Positions 28,566 through 40,699 of a stretch of 64,000 bases of DNA are shown one piece after another (the first letter of the stretch is position 1; every line of letters starts with the position of its first letter). The notes under the pieces were generated by a model. It did no database searches. It was not told the origin of the DNA and saw nothing but the letters and a program-made list of their open reading frames with translations. Position numbers and translations under genes: made by a program. Source of the DNA: Alnus glutinosa (Eukaryota; Streptophyta; Magnoliopsida; Fagales; Betulaceae). The stretch is taken from positions 1,054,001 to 1,118,000 of the forward strand of contig NC_084896.1 in the NCBI RefSeq assembly GCF_958979055.1, in the 5' to 3' direction.

Positions 28566-31197
28566 CTAAGAGAGGTTTTCGGGCTGTGGAGGCCGGGCTG
28601 TGCGTCGGAACCAGGTGTCGAATGCTGCAAACAAGTGAGGGCAATCTTCAACATTTCGGGTTGAGAAGCTGAGACACTGCTGCAACAACTCCTGTGCATC
28701 TGACATGGGTAGCGTGGAGATTATTCTCAGGAATGTCTCCTCCAATTCCAGGTAGAGTGATTTGTTACCAGGTGACATGGGCGAGACATTGTCCTTGCAT
28801 ACTATAAGAACAGGAAGCCAATCTTTCACAAGCTTCCTTCTAACCTGAAAAATATGAGATGAACAAGAAAACCCATTATTTTCAATTTAATTAATCCATC
28901 TAACTGGCATTTTTGGAGTTTAAATACACTGAGTAGCATCAGATCAAAGGTTTAAGGTCTTGGGGATTTTCAGAAAACATAAAGATTCTGTTTCAACAAT
29001 CTAAAAACCTCCACCCTGAGAGTAACACATGTCTACTGACCACCAAGACTACAGAAAAGTCCCATTTAATAATTTTGTCAAAAACTGTCAATAATCAAGG
29101 TGAAGACCAGGAGGGAAATGGACTTAAAGGAGACAAATCTTACAGGGATGGCAAACAATGAAATAACTTTCACATGAGAATGCAAATTCAGGAAAATAGG
29201 GATTCAGCTCCTCAAACTAATTTTGTAGCTTAACTTGCATCCTTCCAAATCTTGGCTTTTTAGAATTTAGATTTAACCTCTTGTTATTATTTGCTCGATA
29301 CTTTTCCCTTAAGTAACACGGCAACAGAGATGGGAACCAATCTAGAATGAAAAAAGAGCTAGTTCCTCATTTCGTCAACTCACCAGGGAAAGAACAAGGT
29401 ATTAAAAACGCACATGAGAATTGTCATCCGCAAAAGGCTATGAAGCTGATTTATGGTGACAATGTCAAAGTTGATAGTCAAGAAAATATAAAAATATGAT
29501 CAGAAAATAGGGCACTAAACGCTGCTTATACAGGATGAGTCATCAACAGTATGATGCATGCTAAGTATTCTTGTCAATGTTTAAAGCCATTCCAATATAT
29601 GACTGAACACTCCCATTTAAAATTTTCCCATGTTTCACCCAAAACTAAGAACCCAAGATCCAGCGCCGGCCATCTTGACCCACTAAACTATTTTGGAGAA
29701 CAAAGTCATTAACTCATTGTAGCTCATAATTTTACACAAGAAATATACTTTAAACCTAAATCATTGGCTTCATCATATCATGCGGGACAACCTAGATGGA
29801 TTAAACCTACGAATACCCAAAAATCTCACACAGGTAAATCACTGCCTATATTCAACATCCACCGAAATATATTAACAAACTTAACCTGATCCCACATTAA
29901 TCACGTATTTTACAACCATTCCAACAATTAGCTGAGACTCCATTCTTAATCCGTTTGTCTTTCCCATAAATGTAATCCAAAAGCATGCTAGTTCATCAAT
30001 CCAACCGTGCAACGTGCAACGTGCAACGTCATAATGAATGATCAATCAATATCAAAATGTGTACTTTGTACATGATAGATGCAACATGCTCAAACTAATT
30101 CTCAAGCAAAATACCTGTCTGGTGGCCAAAATGGTGCCTGCGGCGACCGCATTGGCGAGCTTAAAGGTGCACCTGAGCACAACAGCCGGCAACCCGGGCA
30201 CGATATTTCGCCACGCATCATCGCGAAACGCCCTCTGCAAATCGGCCGTGAAGGACGCGTCGTCACTCCACTCCTTGACGGCCGAATCGGCCACCCTCAG
30301 CTCGATCATGCGCTCCACCAGCCACAGCAAATGCTTGCCATTCGTCATGGCCGTATGCAGATTCAGCCTTTGTATCGCTTCGGTCTCGTTGTGGTCCCCT
30401 CTGAAGTCCGGGCTCGAGTACTCCTCCAAGGACTCCTTCACGACCTTGAGGCTCCTCTCGAAGGCCCTCTCCAGGACCCTCTTGGCGGAGTCCCTCGACG
30501 AGAAGTCTCTCAAAAGCTTCGCCACGAAGGCCTTCACGAACGCCATGTTTGGGTAATTGTGGATCGCCGAAGAGACCAGACCGTGCAGCATTTCCTCGCA
30601 CGAGTCGTTTCGACCGGGCAAAACCCTAGCGAGGAGTTCTTTACTCTCTTCGCCTCTCAAAAACGGGATTAGGTTTAACACTCGCTTCTCTTCGTCCTCG
30701 GTCCAAGGCACCGCCTCGAGGAATTGGACGCAGGATTTAACGCAGTCTTCGAAGAGAAGTTCCAGGGCGATGGGGAGGAGATCGAGGGCGGTGGAAGCGC
30801 TATCGATGGAACCGGAGAGATCGGAACAGTAGAGGAGTTGGAGGACGGTTAGGTAGCACTGGAGGGACCCAGGGGTGGGTGGGACCCCCAGTTTGAGCTT
30901 GAACGGTGCCAGATTCGAGTTTGGATCGTGTTGTTGCCATCGGCCGGATAGGAGGGCGGAGAAGTATTTGGAGCGGTGGAGCACGTGGGAGTGAAGGTAA
31001 ATCTGAACGTCGTCGCATTGGTCGTTGTTGTTGTTGGATGAGGAGTCGTCATCGGAGTCTGGAGTGGGAGTGGTGGCGGTGGTTGGGTCCACGAAGAGGC
31101 GGAGGATGACGTCGGCGGTGGAGGGGTCGTTGAAGAACGCGTCCGTGATGCTTGCGGTGGGAGACACGCGCTGCCGCTTTTTAGGGATCCCAATCAT
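28566..31197 (-). CDS. BTB/POZ domain-containing protein (At1g63850/At2g13690-like)
   Basis: Plant BTB proteins commonly serve as substrate adaptors for CUL3 ubiquitin ligases; that role is inferred from family only. Exon 1 is 31197-30115 (361 codons) and exon 2 is 28844-28566 (92 codons plus TAG). The splice is phase 0 and the product is 453 residues. Residues about 24-150 hold the BTB fold: ADVILRLFV, then VYLHSHVLHRSKYFSALL-type sequence (here QIYLHSHVLHRSKYFSALLS). The C-terminal half is helical (for example CVKSCVQFLEAVPWTEDEE), and the protein ends RPPQPENLS. An acidic/Asn-rich low-complexity insert (SDDDSSSNNNNDQCDD) splits the BTB. The 1.27-kb intron shows nothing notable. The subfamily assignment is from memory and could shift to a sister locus. 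Confidence 0.88.
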
Positions 31198-31551
31198 CGT
31201 TTCCTGTGAGGATGTTTGTGATTTGGGATGCAGAGAGAAGCTAGGAGAAGATCAGAAGAAGGAAGAGACGTTCAGGCGAGAAGATTTTTATGGGAGGGAA
31301 AGCGGAAGGAAAATGAGGAACGGGTTTTATATTGTAGTGGTGGAGGGGCCGACACGTGGGTATGGGATATCACATATCAGGATATGAGTTTTTCGGATAA
31401 ACACTCCATCTATTAATGTCCCATGGTTTTGCCATTCAAACTGCTGATGAGAATACTTAAAATAATAGTAATAAAACAAAACTTCAAATGAGACATACTT
31501 CTCCAGCAAATTTCGGACAACTCACCTCCTACTTGGACAAAGGAGCTACAT

Positions 31552-32241
31552 AAATGCTCCGTTTGTTTCGACGTAAAATGATTTTTGTCATAAAATAATT
31601 TCAAGGAAGTCATTTTTCTGGAAAATATTTTTCGCCGAAAGTATTTTTTGGTGTTTGGCGTGTACCGAAAATCATAAATATTTTTCATATTTTCATTTAA
31701 TCATATTAACCTATAAAAATTAATTTTTATTTAAAATATATAAATATTAATATAAAAATCATCGATGACGAGATTCGGTCACTGACCGACAAGATTCTGA
31801 CCATTTTTACCTGATTCCGGCTAATATAGCCAGAATTCGAGATAAAGACCGGAATCCGGACAGTTTTGTCGGAATCTGGGATAGCCGGATTCCGGCCATC
31901 TGGCCGGATCTGGCCAGATTCCAGCCAGATTGGTTGTCGGAATCTGGGCTGACCGGATTCCGTCGCCAGATTCCGGCGACATTAACCGGATGTTGTCGGA
32001 TTCCGATACCGGCAATATTTCGATGGTAGTCGGCTGCTTGAACGTGAAAGTCGATTGTGTTGTTTAAAATAGATCGACCGCGTCTGACGTCTTCGAAAAA
32101 TGATTTACGCTTTTTACTGAGCATTTTTTGTCAAACAGAAATCATTTTCAGGTTGATTATTATTTTCGCCCCTACCAAACACCTGAAAATGCCGAAATCA
32201 TTTTCCAGAAATCATTTTACGCTGAAACAAACGGAGCAAAA
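31552..32241. mobile_element. Mutator-type non-autonomous element with GATTCCGG-repeat core
   Basis: The terminal inverted repeats are TGCTCCGTTTGTTTC and GAAACAAACGGAGCA with further inverted subterminal copies of AAAATGATTT. The flanks GAGCTACAT (31543-31551) and GAGTTACAT (32242-32250) form a 9-bp target-site duplication with one mismatch. The interior (31790-32010) is a GC-richer tandem of GATTCCGG and CCGGAATC units. The frames there, rich in Ser, Pro and Gly, come from the repeat. It lies about 350 bp upstream of the BTB gene start. Confidence 0.8.
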
Positions 32242-32563
32242 GAGTTACATTTACTGTCATCTGTAAAATAAATGGTTGAAAATCCGAATTCAACTTCTAC
32301 TCGTGTTAATTATTGTTACAGCACCGGCAACAATCTCTCAATCATTTTTCATATATTTAGAAAACAATATTACTTTTTGCTTCATTATAAAAAAAATATT
32401 TTACAATAAATTCTCTTATATTTTCCTATATCAATTAAATAATCTTTCTTACTCTTATTTTATTCTTTTTCTTTTTCCTACTTTTTACTCTTTCCTACTT
32501 TATTACTCTAACAATTAAATAATTTTTTTAATTAAAATATTGGATTGGGAATAAATAATAGAC

Positions 32564-32599
<36 letters not shown>

Positions 32600-33880
32600 T
32601 ACTGTTTATTCCCAACTTCTTCATCTAAATATAAGGTATCTGCCGTGAAAAGTTTTTTGGTGTTTTTCATGAAATTTTCCTTAAATATAGGGAAGGGAAC
32701 CAATATATGGTAACTGCTGCTAGTGCTCTTATTAAGTTTTCATTACCGTATAATTGTGTAATCAACCGTGTATATTTATATAAAAGGTAGATTTATTTAA
32801 TTTTGAAGCTTAAGACGAAAAATTTAAGTACAAATTTTTTATATTTAAATATTTAATTTTTTTCTCAAACGACTTGCAAAATTCATTTATGTTAAGAGAT
32901 ATTTAATTTCAACAGATGTCATATTTTGTATTGAGCTATATATAATTTATTTTATGTAGAATTTAGCGCAACATAAATTTTACTTTATTCCAAAAATTAT
33001 TTTAATGAATGTAATTAGCCAATATGTTGGTTTTTAAGTTCATGTGAAATTATAAGTTTAATAACTATTTTAGGGGCCGGGGTGCAATTAATGTAATTTT
33101 TTATTTTTCTTTATTTTCCTCCTTAATATTTTGGAATTCAATTCTTTGTATTTATTTTTTTTACTGTAATTGAGGCCTTAATTAAGAGCGCCATCTAACT
33201 TTTTGTCGTAATATAATTTTTTACAGTAATTAAAGCCTTAATTAAAGTGCATTGACTAACTTTTTTTTGTCATAATTGGGGCTTTAATTTTTATAAAAGA
33301 AAATTTAATTATACTATCACTATTTGGGGCCTTAGTCTATTGCTTAATTTGCTTAGGCATTCAGTCGGCCCTATATATATATCCTATTTCTAAATAGTAT
33401 AATTTTTATTTGTCTTTGAGCATATTATTTAAATTGGTTGTTTAGAGCTAATGAGAATGAAAACTTTTAATTGTCAAGTGAAAGTTATGTTTTAGAGGTT
33501 TAAAGTAAGTAAGAGGTGATTATCAAATTTAATAATTTATTGTGCATAAACTTTTAAAACATAAATAACATTAGAAATATATTTCATATTTAACCCACCC
33601 TAAATGTGCAATTGATGGAACACTAATGATTCTTCATAATTCGGTTTAACATGCAAGAGGATCAACAGTGTTTGGCAAAGTTGGAACACTTCAGTTCCCA
33701 TTGTTAATGTTTTTTAGATGATATTTTTTATTTATTGTTTGAAAAAAATATTATAATGTGACATTAAGATAAAAATAGTTTTGAATGTTTTTATGAAAAT
33801 GTTGTGTATTTTTTTTTTTTATTGTTTGTTAATATTTTTGTTTGAGAAAAGAAAGAGAGAAAAAAATATTATCAAACAAA
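32242..33880. other. AT-rich intergenic stretch
   Basis: Contains a (TA)n run at about 32565-32597 and repeated phrases such as GTAATTGAGGCCTTAATTA / GTAATTAAAGCCTTAATTA (about 33165-33245). No gene or intact element recognised. Confidence 0.5.
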
Positions 33881-34550
33881 GCTGATGTTGATGCTGATTA
33901 CGGCTGGTGACGTAAGTCCTGCTTTAGGTGAGTATCCGATTGACCTGCAAATACAAAGAACACACAGTGGGTTTCCCCAGTGGTCCTCCTCCGACGCCCA
34001 AGTTAGATGAGGGATTTTTTAGAGAGAGAGAGAGAGATTGAACTTAGAACTTGTATCCAAAAAAAACTTAATACCTGGACCTTTCTATTTATAGGGGGTT
34101 GCCTCTTGAGGTTAGGTGGGAATATCCCGGCTTTTAGGGAACAGCGATTCCCTGCGCATGAACAGGTCCCAAGTGTGCTCTTGACAGTGATGAGCAGGTG
34201 GGCTCTTTAATGCTAGAGTATGGCGACCCAGGAAATCCCGGATCTTCGGGGGTTCAGCCACCTAATCGATCTCCTTTATCTGTACTGTCATCATTATCAC
34301 TTGTCGGTTATCGGAATACCCTAACCGACCACTTGTCTAGCACCTAACCTACCACTTGTCGGGCACAGATCTCGGGAAGGTGGTTCTGTCGGCAGTGTCG
34401 CATCCGACAACTTCCACTCGGGAAGGTTATCTTATCAACAGCTGAAGTGCCCCACTTATGATAAAGCACACAATTATACCTCTTCACAACCTTGTTTATT
34501 ATTTGAACACGAAAATGGATAAGATTTGAGATTTTAGACACCCGACAATG
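33880..34550. repeat. Unclassified transposon-derived repeat
   Basis: Begins around GGCTGGTGACGTAAGTCC and includes CCTCCGACGCCCAAGTTAG and an (AG)n run at 34021-34036. Composition and motif resemble the repeats at 17.6 and 56.9 kb. The frames across it match nothing known to me. Ends not resolved. Confidence 0.4.
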
Positions 34551-34569
34551 ACAAGTCTACACTCAATTG

Positions 34570-35475
34570 CTCAATATGTCACTAATGAATATATAAGAGT
34601 GGTTTTCTCTCTTTTCTCTACGTGAAGTTTCTAGAGAGAGAGGGAGAGAGCGAGTTCAGTGTGAGAGACGTTCCGCCGGGGGGTTGGCCTCACACCTCCC
34701 CCTCCTGGTGCTGTTCTTCCCCTAGCCTTCGGCTAGAGTGGTTTTTGTCCCCCTGGCTTGTTTCCAATGGTGGTTTTGTTCCCCTAGTGTTAGATCCGGT
34801 GGTGGTTGTTGTTTTTTCTTTGTTTTGTTGTTGTTAGTTGGTGTAAATAGAAGATTTTCTGGTCCAGGTCCGTGACGAACGGCGAGTGTTGGTGGTTCCA
34901 GCTGAGATGTTGTCAAAGCTAAATCTACAAGACTCGGCTGGAATATCGTAGACAAGGACCTTTTTGTTGCGGTCGCCGGCCTTCTCCGGTCATGGTGGTC
35001 ATTCGGTGAGTCCGTGTGGTGCGCTCCTGTTCGGCGCGTGACCAGCACGTGCCGGGGTTTTCTTTCCATGGTCTTGCTCGTGAGGGTCACCGTTTGCTTC
35101 TCCGGTCTCGGACGGTGACGATCCGGACTCCTGAAGGTCGTCCGGCGCAAGAGAGGTTCCCGGAGACAGTGCGTGTTCTACGCGTGCAGTCTCCGGCGGC
35201 TTACGGTTCTTGCTTCCGGGAATTTTTCTGTTTGTATTAGTGTATATTCTTGTCTTTGATTCACAGTCTACTGTAATGGTAGCTGCTTTAAGCTAGTTTT
35301 TCTAACTTTGTGGGTAGAGAATCTTTTTTTCTAATCACTCCTATGGCCTTCGGGCTTTGCTGTTTATAGCTTTGATTGTGGTGCTGTGGTTCTTTGTTTG
35401 TGTTCATTGATTGTATTACTCTTTGGGGTGGATGTTCAACAATGAAGATGAAGATGGCACTTTGTTCAAAAAAAA
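34570..35475 (+). mobile_element. Non-autonomous non-LTR retroposon (~906 bp) with 17-bp target-site duplication
   Basis: The exact 17-bp direct repeat AAGTCTACACTCAATTG occurs at 34553-34569 and 35476-35492, and the interval ends in a poly-A run after ACTTTGTTC. That combination marks target-primed reverse transcription. The 5' half is GC-rich with CCGG/TCCGG motifs and the 3' third is T-rich (CTTTGGGGTGGATGTTCAAC). I find no reverse transcriptase, so it must have been mobilised in trans. A related 3' tail occurs at about 40790-40915. The overlapping short frames are not convincing proteins. Confidence 0.82.
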
Positions 35476-35559
35476 AAGTCTACACTCAATTGAAATTCTT
35501 AAAATAAACTTTGAACATAATAAGAGAAATTATTTGTGGAACCCATTTGCTTTGAATAA

Positions 35560-35830
35560 TAGTATGTTTACAATTGTGATTTTTAACTAAATCGCAAAAA
35601 AAAAAAAATAAAATAAAAATAAAAAATTAGAAATTGCGATTTAAAACACAGAAAATTACTTTTTCAAATCGCAACTAATAGTATTTGTTTGAAAACGCAA
35701 AATTTGAAAGGTTAACATGTAATTGTAAATATCAAATTGCAATTTTGTCAAAATTGCATATTTTGAAAATCAATATTTTTAAATTATATTTTTTAAAATC
35801 ACAAATCTAGACCGATCCTAAGCGGCTTAA
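35560..35830. repeat. Degraded Tourist-like MITE
   Basis: Shares AAATCGCA, TTGCGATTT, AAAACACAGAAAA and TTTGAAAACGCA in the same order with the better-preserved element at 43513-43778. The ends are eroded. Confidence 0.5.
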
Positions 35831-36228
35831 CACTTAAGTTGGGTCTACTGTCGACACACTCATTTGTCTTGGGATATATTTCTAATTCTCATTTCCAACA
35901 AATCCGGTTCTAATTAAAACCACACCCAAAGCAAACTCAATTCAAAAAATCGTTGTTTTCCACTTTTGTTTAATAACTACTTTTCAAAATCTTGAAAAGT
36001 CTCTTTATTTATTTTATTCAATAAAAGTTTTTGTATTAACCTATTACCACTAACATTGCCGTCATTTTTGTTTGCCCACGAGAAATATGACAGGGATGGG
36101 CCTGCTGACTGCTCAGCCCATACTTGGCAGGCTTGGCAGATATTTTCAGGCCCAACTAAGGGCTTGGACAAAATTCTAGGCCTGAGAATGCTCATGGATG
36201 GACATAGTCATTAGTCACATAGCCTACG

Positions 36229-36231
<3 letters not shown>

Positions 36232-36293
<62 letters not shown>
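36232..36293. repeat. (TA)n microsatellite, ~62 bp
   Basis: About 31 TA units; a (TAA)n run follows at 36358-36380. Confidence 0.95.
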
Positions 36294-36297
<4 letters not shown>

Positions 36298-36355
36298 TTT
36301 ATGTAAAAATCTGTATTAGAAAAAAGAATAAATCAGGTCTAATTTTGATGGAGAA

Positions 36356-36386
<31 letters not shown>

Positions 36387-36954
36387 TCTCAAATTCATCT
36401 TTTGAAGACATGAAGAGATTAGGTCTATTAGGTGGGCCTGGTAATGATCTCCCTCTCCCATCTTAGAGTAGCGGTTGGGCAAAGAAAAAAACAAAAGGCC
36501 TGGCTTTTGGGATCATGGTCTGATCCAATCATTGCCGCCCACCAATGGAACATGAAGAAACCAAACGAAAATAGAAACAAAAACCGAAAGTTTACGGTGT
36601 CGATATTCTATTAGGTATGACATGATAAACTAGTGAAATCTGTTAATTTGGTAGACAGAAAAATGGGTTCAGGAAATTATTCGTAATTATAGTTTATCAC
36701 GGGGATCTTCCATAAACTTTTTGTACCGCAGAGAGTGATTTGTAATTTAGGTCAACTCCAATGACTAGTGATGCAATTATCCCTAAATAAATATCATTGG
36801 TTTTTAACATTCAATATTCGACTCGATTATAATCTCAAATATAAACAAAAAAGAGGTTAAAAAGGTGACTTTTGTTGATAACTTACTAATTTATGCTCAA
36901 GATAACTAACTTTTATTGATAATGATTTCTCGATCAAATAGATTCATTTTCTGA

Positions 36955-37075
36955 TTAAATTCTGTCCAATACCAAAATGTCAAGGAAGTTCGTGACCTAA
37001 TGGTAGGGAGCCGAGGACTAAGCCCCGGGAATTGATGATTGTAACTATAATGGTCCTAAGTTAGCAGTGTTATTT
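36955..37075 (+). pseudogene. Decayed nuclear copy of plastid DNA (NUPT): 23S rRNA gene fragment
   Basis: The stretch 36979-37066 reads CAAGGAAGTTCGTGACCTAA, then GGGAGCCGAGGACTAAGCCC, then GTAACTATAATGGTCCTAAG. This matches the universally conserved large-subunit rRNA segment around GTAACTATAACGGTCCTAAG. The upstream context is the chloroplast version (AAGGAAGTTGGTGACCTGAT, AAGCCCCGG), as I recall it. Most differences are C-to-T or G-to-A, concentrated where the plastid sequence has CG or CNG, as in the segment upstream of GTAACTAT. That is the signature of cytosine methylation and deamination after transfer to the nucleus. It is not a functional rRNA. Confidence 0.85.
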
Positions 37076-37550
37076 TTATTAATCCACTTATTGCAAAATT
37101 AAGATGGAAATAACAACTTGGAAGTGTGATTCTTCTCTTTCTCTTTTAGGCTTCTTAAAGCATTCTCATTGGGCTAGACGAAGGTTGTAGCAAAAATTGA
37201 CAAAAAAAAGTTCTTCTCCATCCGGCTGGCTAATTTAGCGCAAAAAAAAAAAAAAAAAAAAGAAGAAGAAGAAAAAAGAAGATGGCCAGTTGTTAGGTGC
37301 TAGCTAATTTTAGCTAGTATTTTTACCTTAACAATGATAAATAAACTAATAAAAAAACAAATACGATTCTCTCTCCTATTTGGAAATAGCAAAAGTTAAT
37401 AGTTAAAATAAAAGGTGGGATATAAAAACTTTGAAAAATTGGGTAGTTAAATAATATATATATATATATATATATATATTTGAAAAAAAAAAGATTTTTT
37501 TTAACTAAAATTTGTTGGGCCGGATGTAAATGTTGTTAGGGTGTGAAATG

Positions 37551-37910
37551 TGAATTATGTGTATATGACTCTCAGATTATGACCCCCTACAATTTCTTTG
37601 AAATTGTAAAATCTCAAATTACTATATTTAAACCATTTCTTTATATCGAAACGCTTGAAAAATGCCACCTATCGAATCATCTGAAAATGATTCTTTTTCA
37701 TTTTTGTAAAGATGTTTATTCTTTATTAAACCAAAAGACGATTTTTCGTTCAAACTTTTTTTACAACATAAAGAGCAAGAACATGATAGAAATATATTAA
37801 ATTATTCATTGTAACATACCACAATTTTAATGTGTAACATTTTTTAAGCGTTTTGATGTAAAGAAGCGGCCTAAATGCCGTAATTTGAGAATCTGAGGAT
37901 CCTAATCCAT
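37551..37910. mobile_element. Imperfect inverted-repeat element (family B)
   Basis: The left arm ACTCTCAGATTATGACCCCCT and the right arm TTTGAGAATCTGAGGATCCT are inverted and imperfect. The interior phrases TATTAAACCAAAAGACGATTTTT and CATAAAGAGCAAGA match 47170-47235 in a second copy. Non-coding. Confidence 0.5.
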
Positions 37911-38973
37911 GGATTTGAAAGTGTGCACAATCGTAAGTAGAGAGTTGATTTGTTGCACATGAGAAGAAGATAAGTGTACCTCCATAGATGGGAGTGGAGG
38001 TCGGTTCAAAAAATGTAGCAAATGTGTAATAGCTGCCAAAATTTCTAGTAAGGTTCGGTTTTGATGGGTAAAAGTATAACCTGAAACACAATCTTGCTGC
38101 TTCATGTGTTTATATGTCATATATACCCAAATCTAACCAATGGAAACAGTAAGAACATTCACAGCATAGCAAATTTGCTATCCATTATAATTATTATTAT
38201 TTTTTTTTTATTTTTTTATATTTTAGCTATCAACTTTTTTAAAATAATTGCATTCAACTCCAATGACGGACCCAAGAAAGGCGGGAGGAGGGCGAAAAAA
38301 CAAAAAAGATGGTTACATATTTGCTGAGTGATGCAGCTTACTAAACATTTTCCTAAATTATTATGCCGGATGAAGTTCATTTTGCCCTTTTTTTTTTAAA
38401 GAAAAAAAAATATTTTTTTTTCTTTATTTAATTTTTAATATTTCGATTATAACTAATGGATGAGAAAGCTCCAAATGTAAGTATAATCATGATATAATTA
38501 ACGCGTCAATTATCTTTTCCATGGCCTGCAATCGTGGCGGGAATAATTAATCCTTGATCTGGGAACCAAAAGATGGCAAATCTCATCTTTTAATGGCAAA
38601 AAGCAACCTTTGTTCGCGGGAAAAAACCACGAATAATGGCATGATTTGGGGAAGATGAAGCCCCTTAATCATTCAAATGCGATTTTTTAAGCAATTGTGT
38701 CGAGTAGAAAATCTAGTTGATAAAATTGGGTAGGAAGAATTTTATCCAGCTGAGTTTATTAAATTGATATGTAGTAAATTTTATATGTATTTTTAATAAA
38801 GTATGTAATTTTTATATGAAGTTTTTAAAATGAATTACATATATCTTTAATACATTCATGTCAATCTAATAAATTGAAATTGAAAAAAATTCTTTAAAAG
38901 CTAATATTAAATAAATATAAAAAATAATAGAAATTTCCTATAAACGGATTGTAAGAAATTTTATACAAATCAT

Positions 38974-39901
38974 TAGGTGGTGCAAATTATTTGATTACCG
39001 ACTACTGAAAACCTGCCGACCGCCACCGAATCGCCTTCGACCGCATACTGCTCACCGCAAAAAATAAAAATCGAAAATCGGAATTAATTTTAATTTCGAA
39101 ATTACTATCGGGTCGGTAATTGGTAAAATGAAGTTCCCGATTTTTACTGACTCGAAAATGGTCAAGCAAAGTTTTACTCCTGACCAAAACGACGTCGTTT
39201 TAATAAGGAGTAAAACCACGTCGTTTTGCACAACCCTAGTGACTATATATGTTTGTATTTTCGCCCGGAAACCCTAGAATCACAATCTTCTTCACACACC
39301 CCCTGAGTCATAACCCTTAACCCTTTTGCTGCCGCCTCCTTAAAATAAACCCTATAATCACTCCCTCCCCCCGCCGCCCACGCCGTGACACCCATCTGCA
39401 GCCTGCTGCCCTAGCCCAGCCGCCCGTCTTTCTCTTTCTCACGCCTAGTTACCACAATTTTCAATCGATCGAGGACTTGGGAGTAACATTCATGAAATTT
39501 TATTGTCGAAGTCTAAGACTATCAAATTCTAAATCGCCCAATTGTTGTTTTTCCTTTACTTTTTCTGAGTACTTGTTCTACATAATCATTGATTGTTGAT
39601 TGTTTGATATTAGCTTGACGTTTGCTTATATGTTAACTGTTTAGTTTTTTGCAGATTGTATCTCCTTATCTCCTTCAATCATTGATTGTTGATTGTTGTT
39701 TTCTTCCTCTATTGGTATTCTTTTTTTCTTGATTTACCAACCGATCATTACCGATTTTTCCGTTTTATTCGAATTATCTGATTTTTTTCGAAATTATTCA
39801 TAGTCAGAATAAAGTCCAGTAGTTACCCGACTTTACTGACAAGCACAGTCGGGGATCAGAAACTCCATTTTCGACCCCAAATTACCCGACACCCACCCGT
39901 A
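38974..39901. mobile_element. hAT-type non-autonomous element with 8-bp target-site duplication
   Basis: It begins TAGGTGGTGCAAATTA and ends CCCACCCGTA, close to the TAGGGGTG-type termini of plant hAT elements. The flanks CAAATCAT (38966-38973) and CAAATCAT (39902-39909) are an exact 8-bp duplication, the hAT hallmark. The subterminal regions carry multiple CCGAC/GTCGG and TTACCGA motifs on both strands, typical transposase-binding repeats. The 928-bp interior includes a C-rich stretch at 39290-39440. No transposase frame was found. Confidence 0.85.
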
Positions 39902-40699
39902 CAAATCATATATAAGATTGACATGTGTATATTGGCATGTGAAAAATACATGTTGTTTTAATAGCATGTGTGCTTTTCACATGTTTTTTTCATAGTATTA
40001 ATAAAAAAAATTTAATAGTATTAATAAAAAAACATATGATTCTCACATGCTTAAATGACATATGTCATACTTATATGTGAGTTGTATAAAATTTCTTACA
40101 AACCGGTTTATAAAAAACTGTGTATAATATTATATAGGATCCATTTAATTAAACGGGTCAATTTTCTCAACCCTTTAATTTTGTATTGGGTATGTATAAG
40201 GTTCACGGGTCATATAAAAAATTATGTCATTATGTCGCGTGTCGAGTTTAGGTCGTGTCGAATAATAAATATAAGACTATATAGGTCAACAATAATTCGA
40301 TCTATTTAATTAAACAGGTCAGACTCCTCAACTTTAACACTTTAATTTTGTATTAGTTGTAATAGATATAGACTTCTTGGATTTAGATAAAATTGATCCA
40401 ACTGACAAAAATATATATAAAAAAGAAACAACAAAAAAGCGCACACCACCGGTGGCCATCAAAATGTTCCCCACGTTGAAGCAGCGTTTGAGTGCAGGAT
40501 AGCCCAAACGATTGACCAATTTGACCATCATCCCAAAATCCACCGTTTTGGGTCCCAACTCCAAAACACCGCCAGTTCGGACAGAACCTGAAGGTCTTAT
40601 CAGCTTATTCCAAAGTTACTTCCAGTCGAAGGAAAGTTTTATTAATATTATTTCCGATGTTGCCGTTGAAGGTCTTGAAAGTTGAAACTCAAAATTTAC

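Noticed and set aside
30079..30672. 197-residue plus-strand frame and other long frames opposite the BTB gene
   Set aside because: The minus-strand exon has a recognisable BTB protein, correct splice sites and a stop; the GC-rich exon keeps other frames open by chance.
34722..35150. 142-residue minus frame rich in Arg, Thr and Pro
   Set aside because: It falls wholly inside the retroposon at 34570-35475, is of low complexity, and I know no related protein.
36979..37066. Possible functional large-subunit rRNA gene
   Set aside because: Only about 100 bp, heavily mutated in conserved bases and isolated; a nuclear plastid-DNA fossil explains it better.
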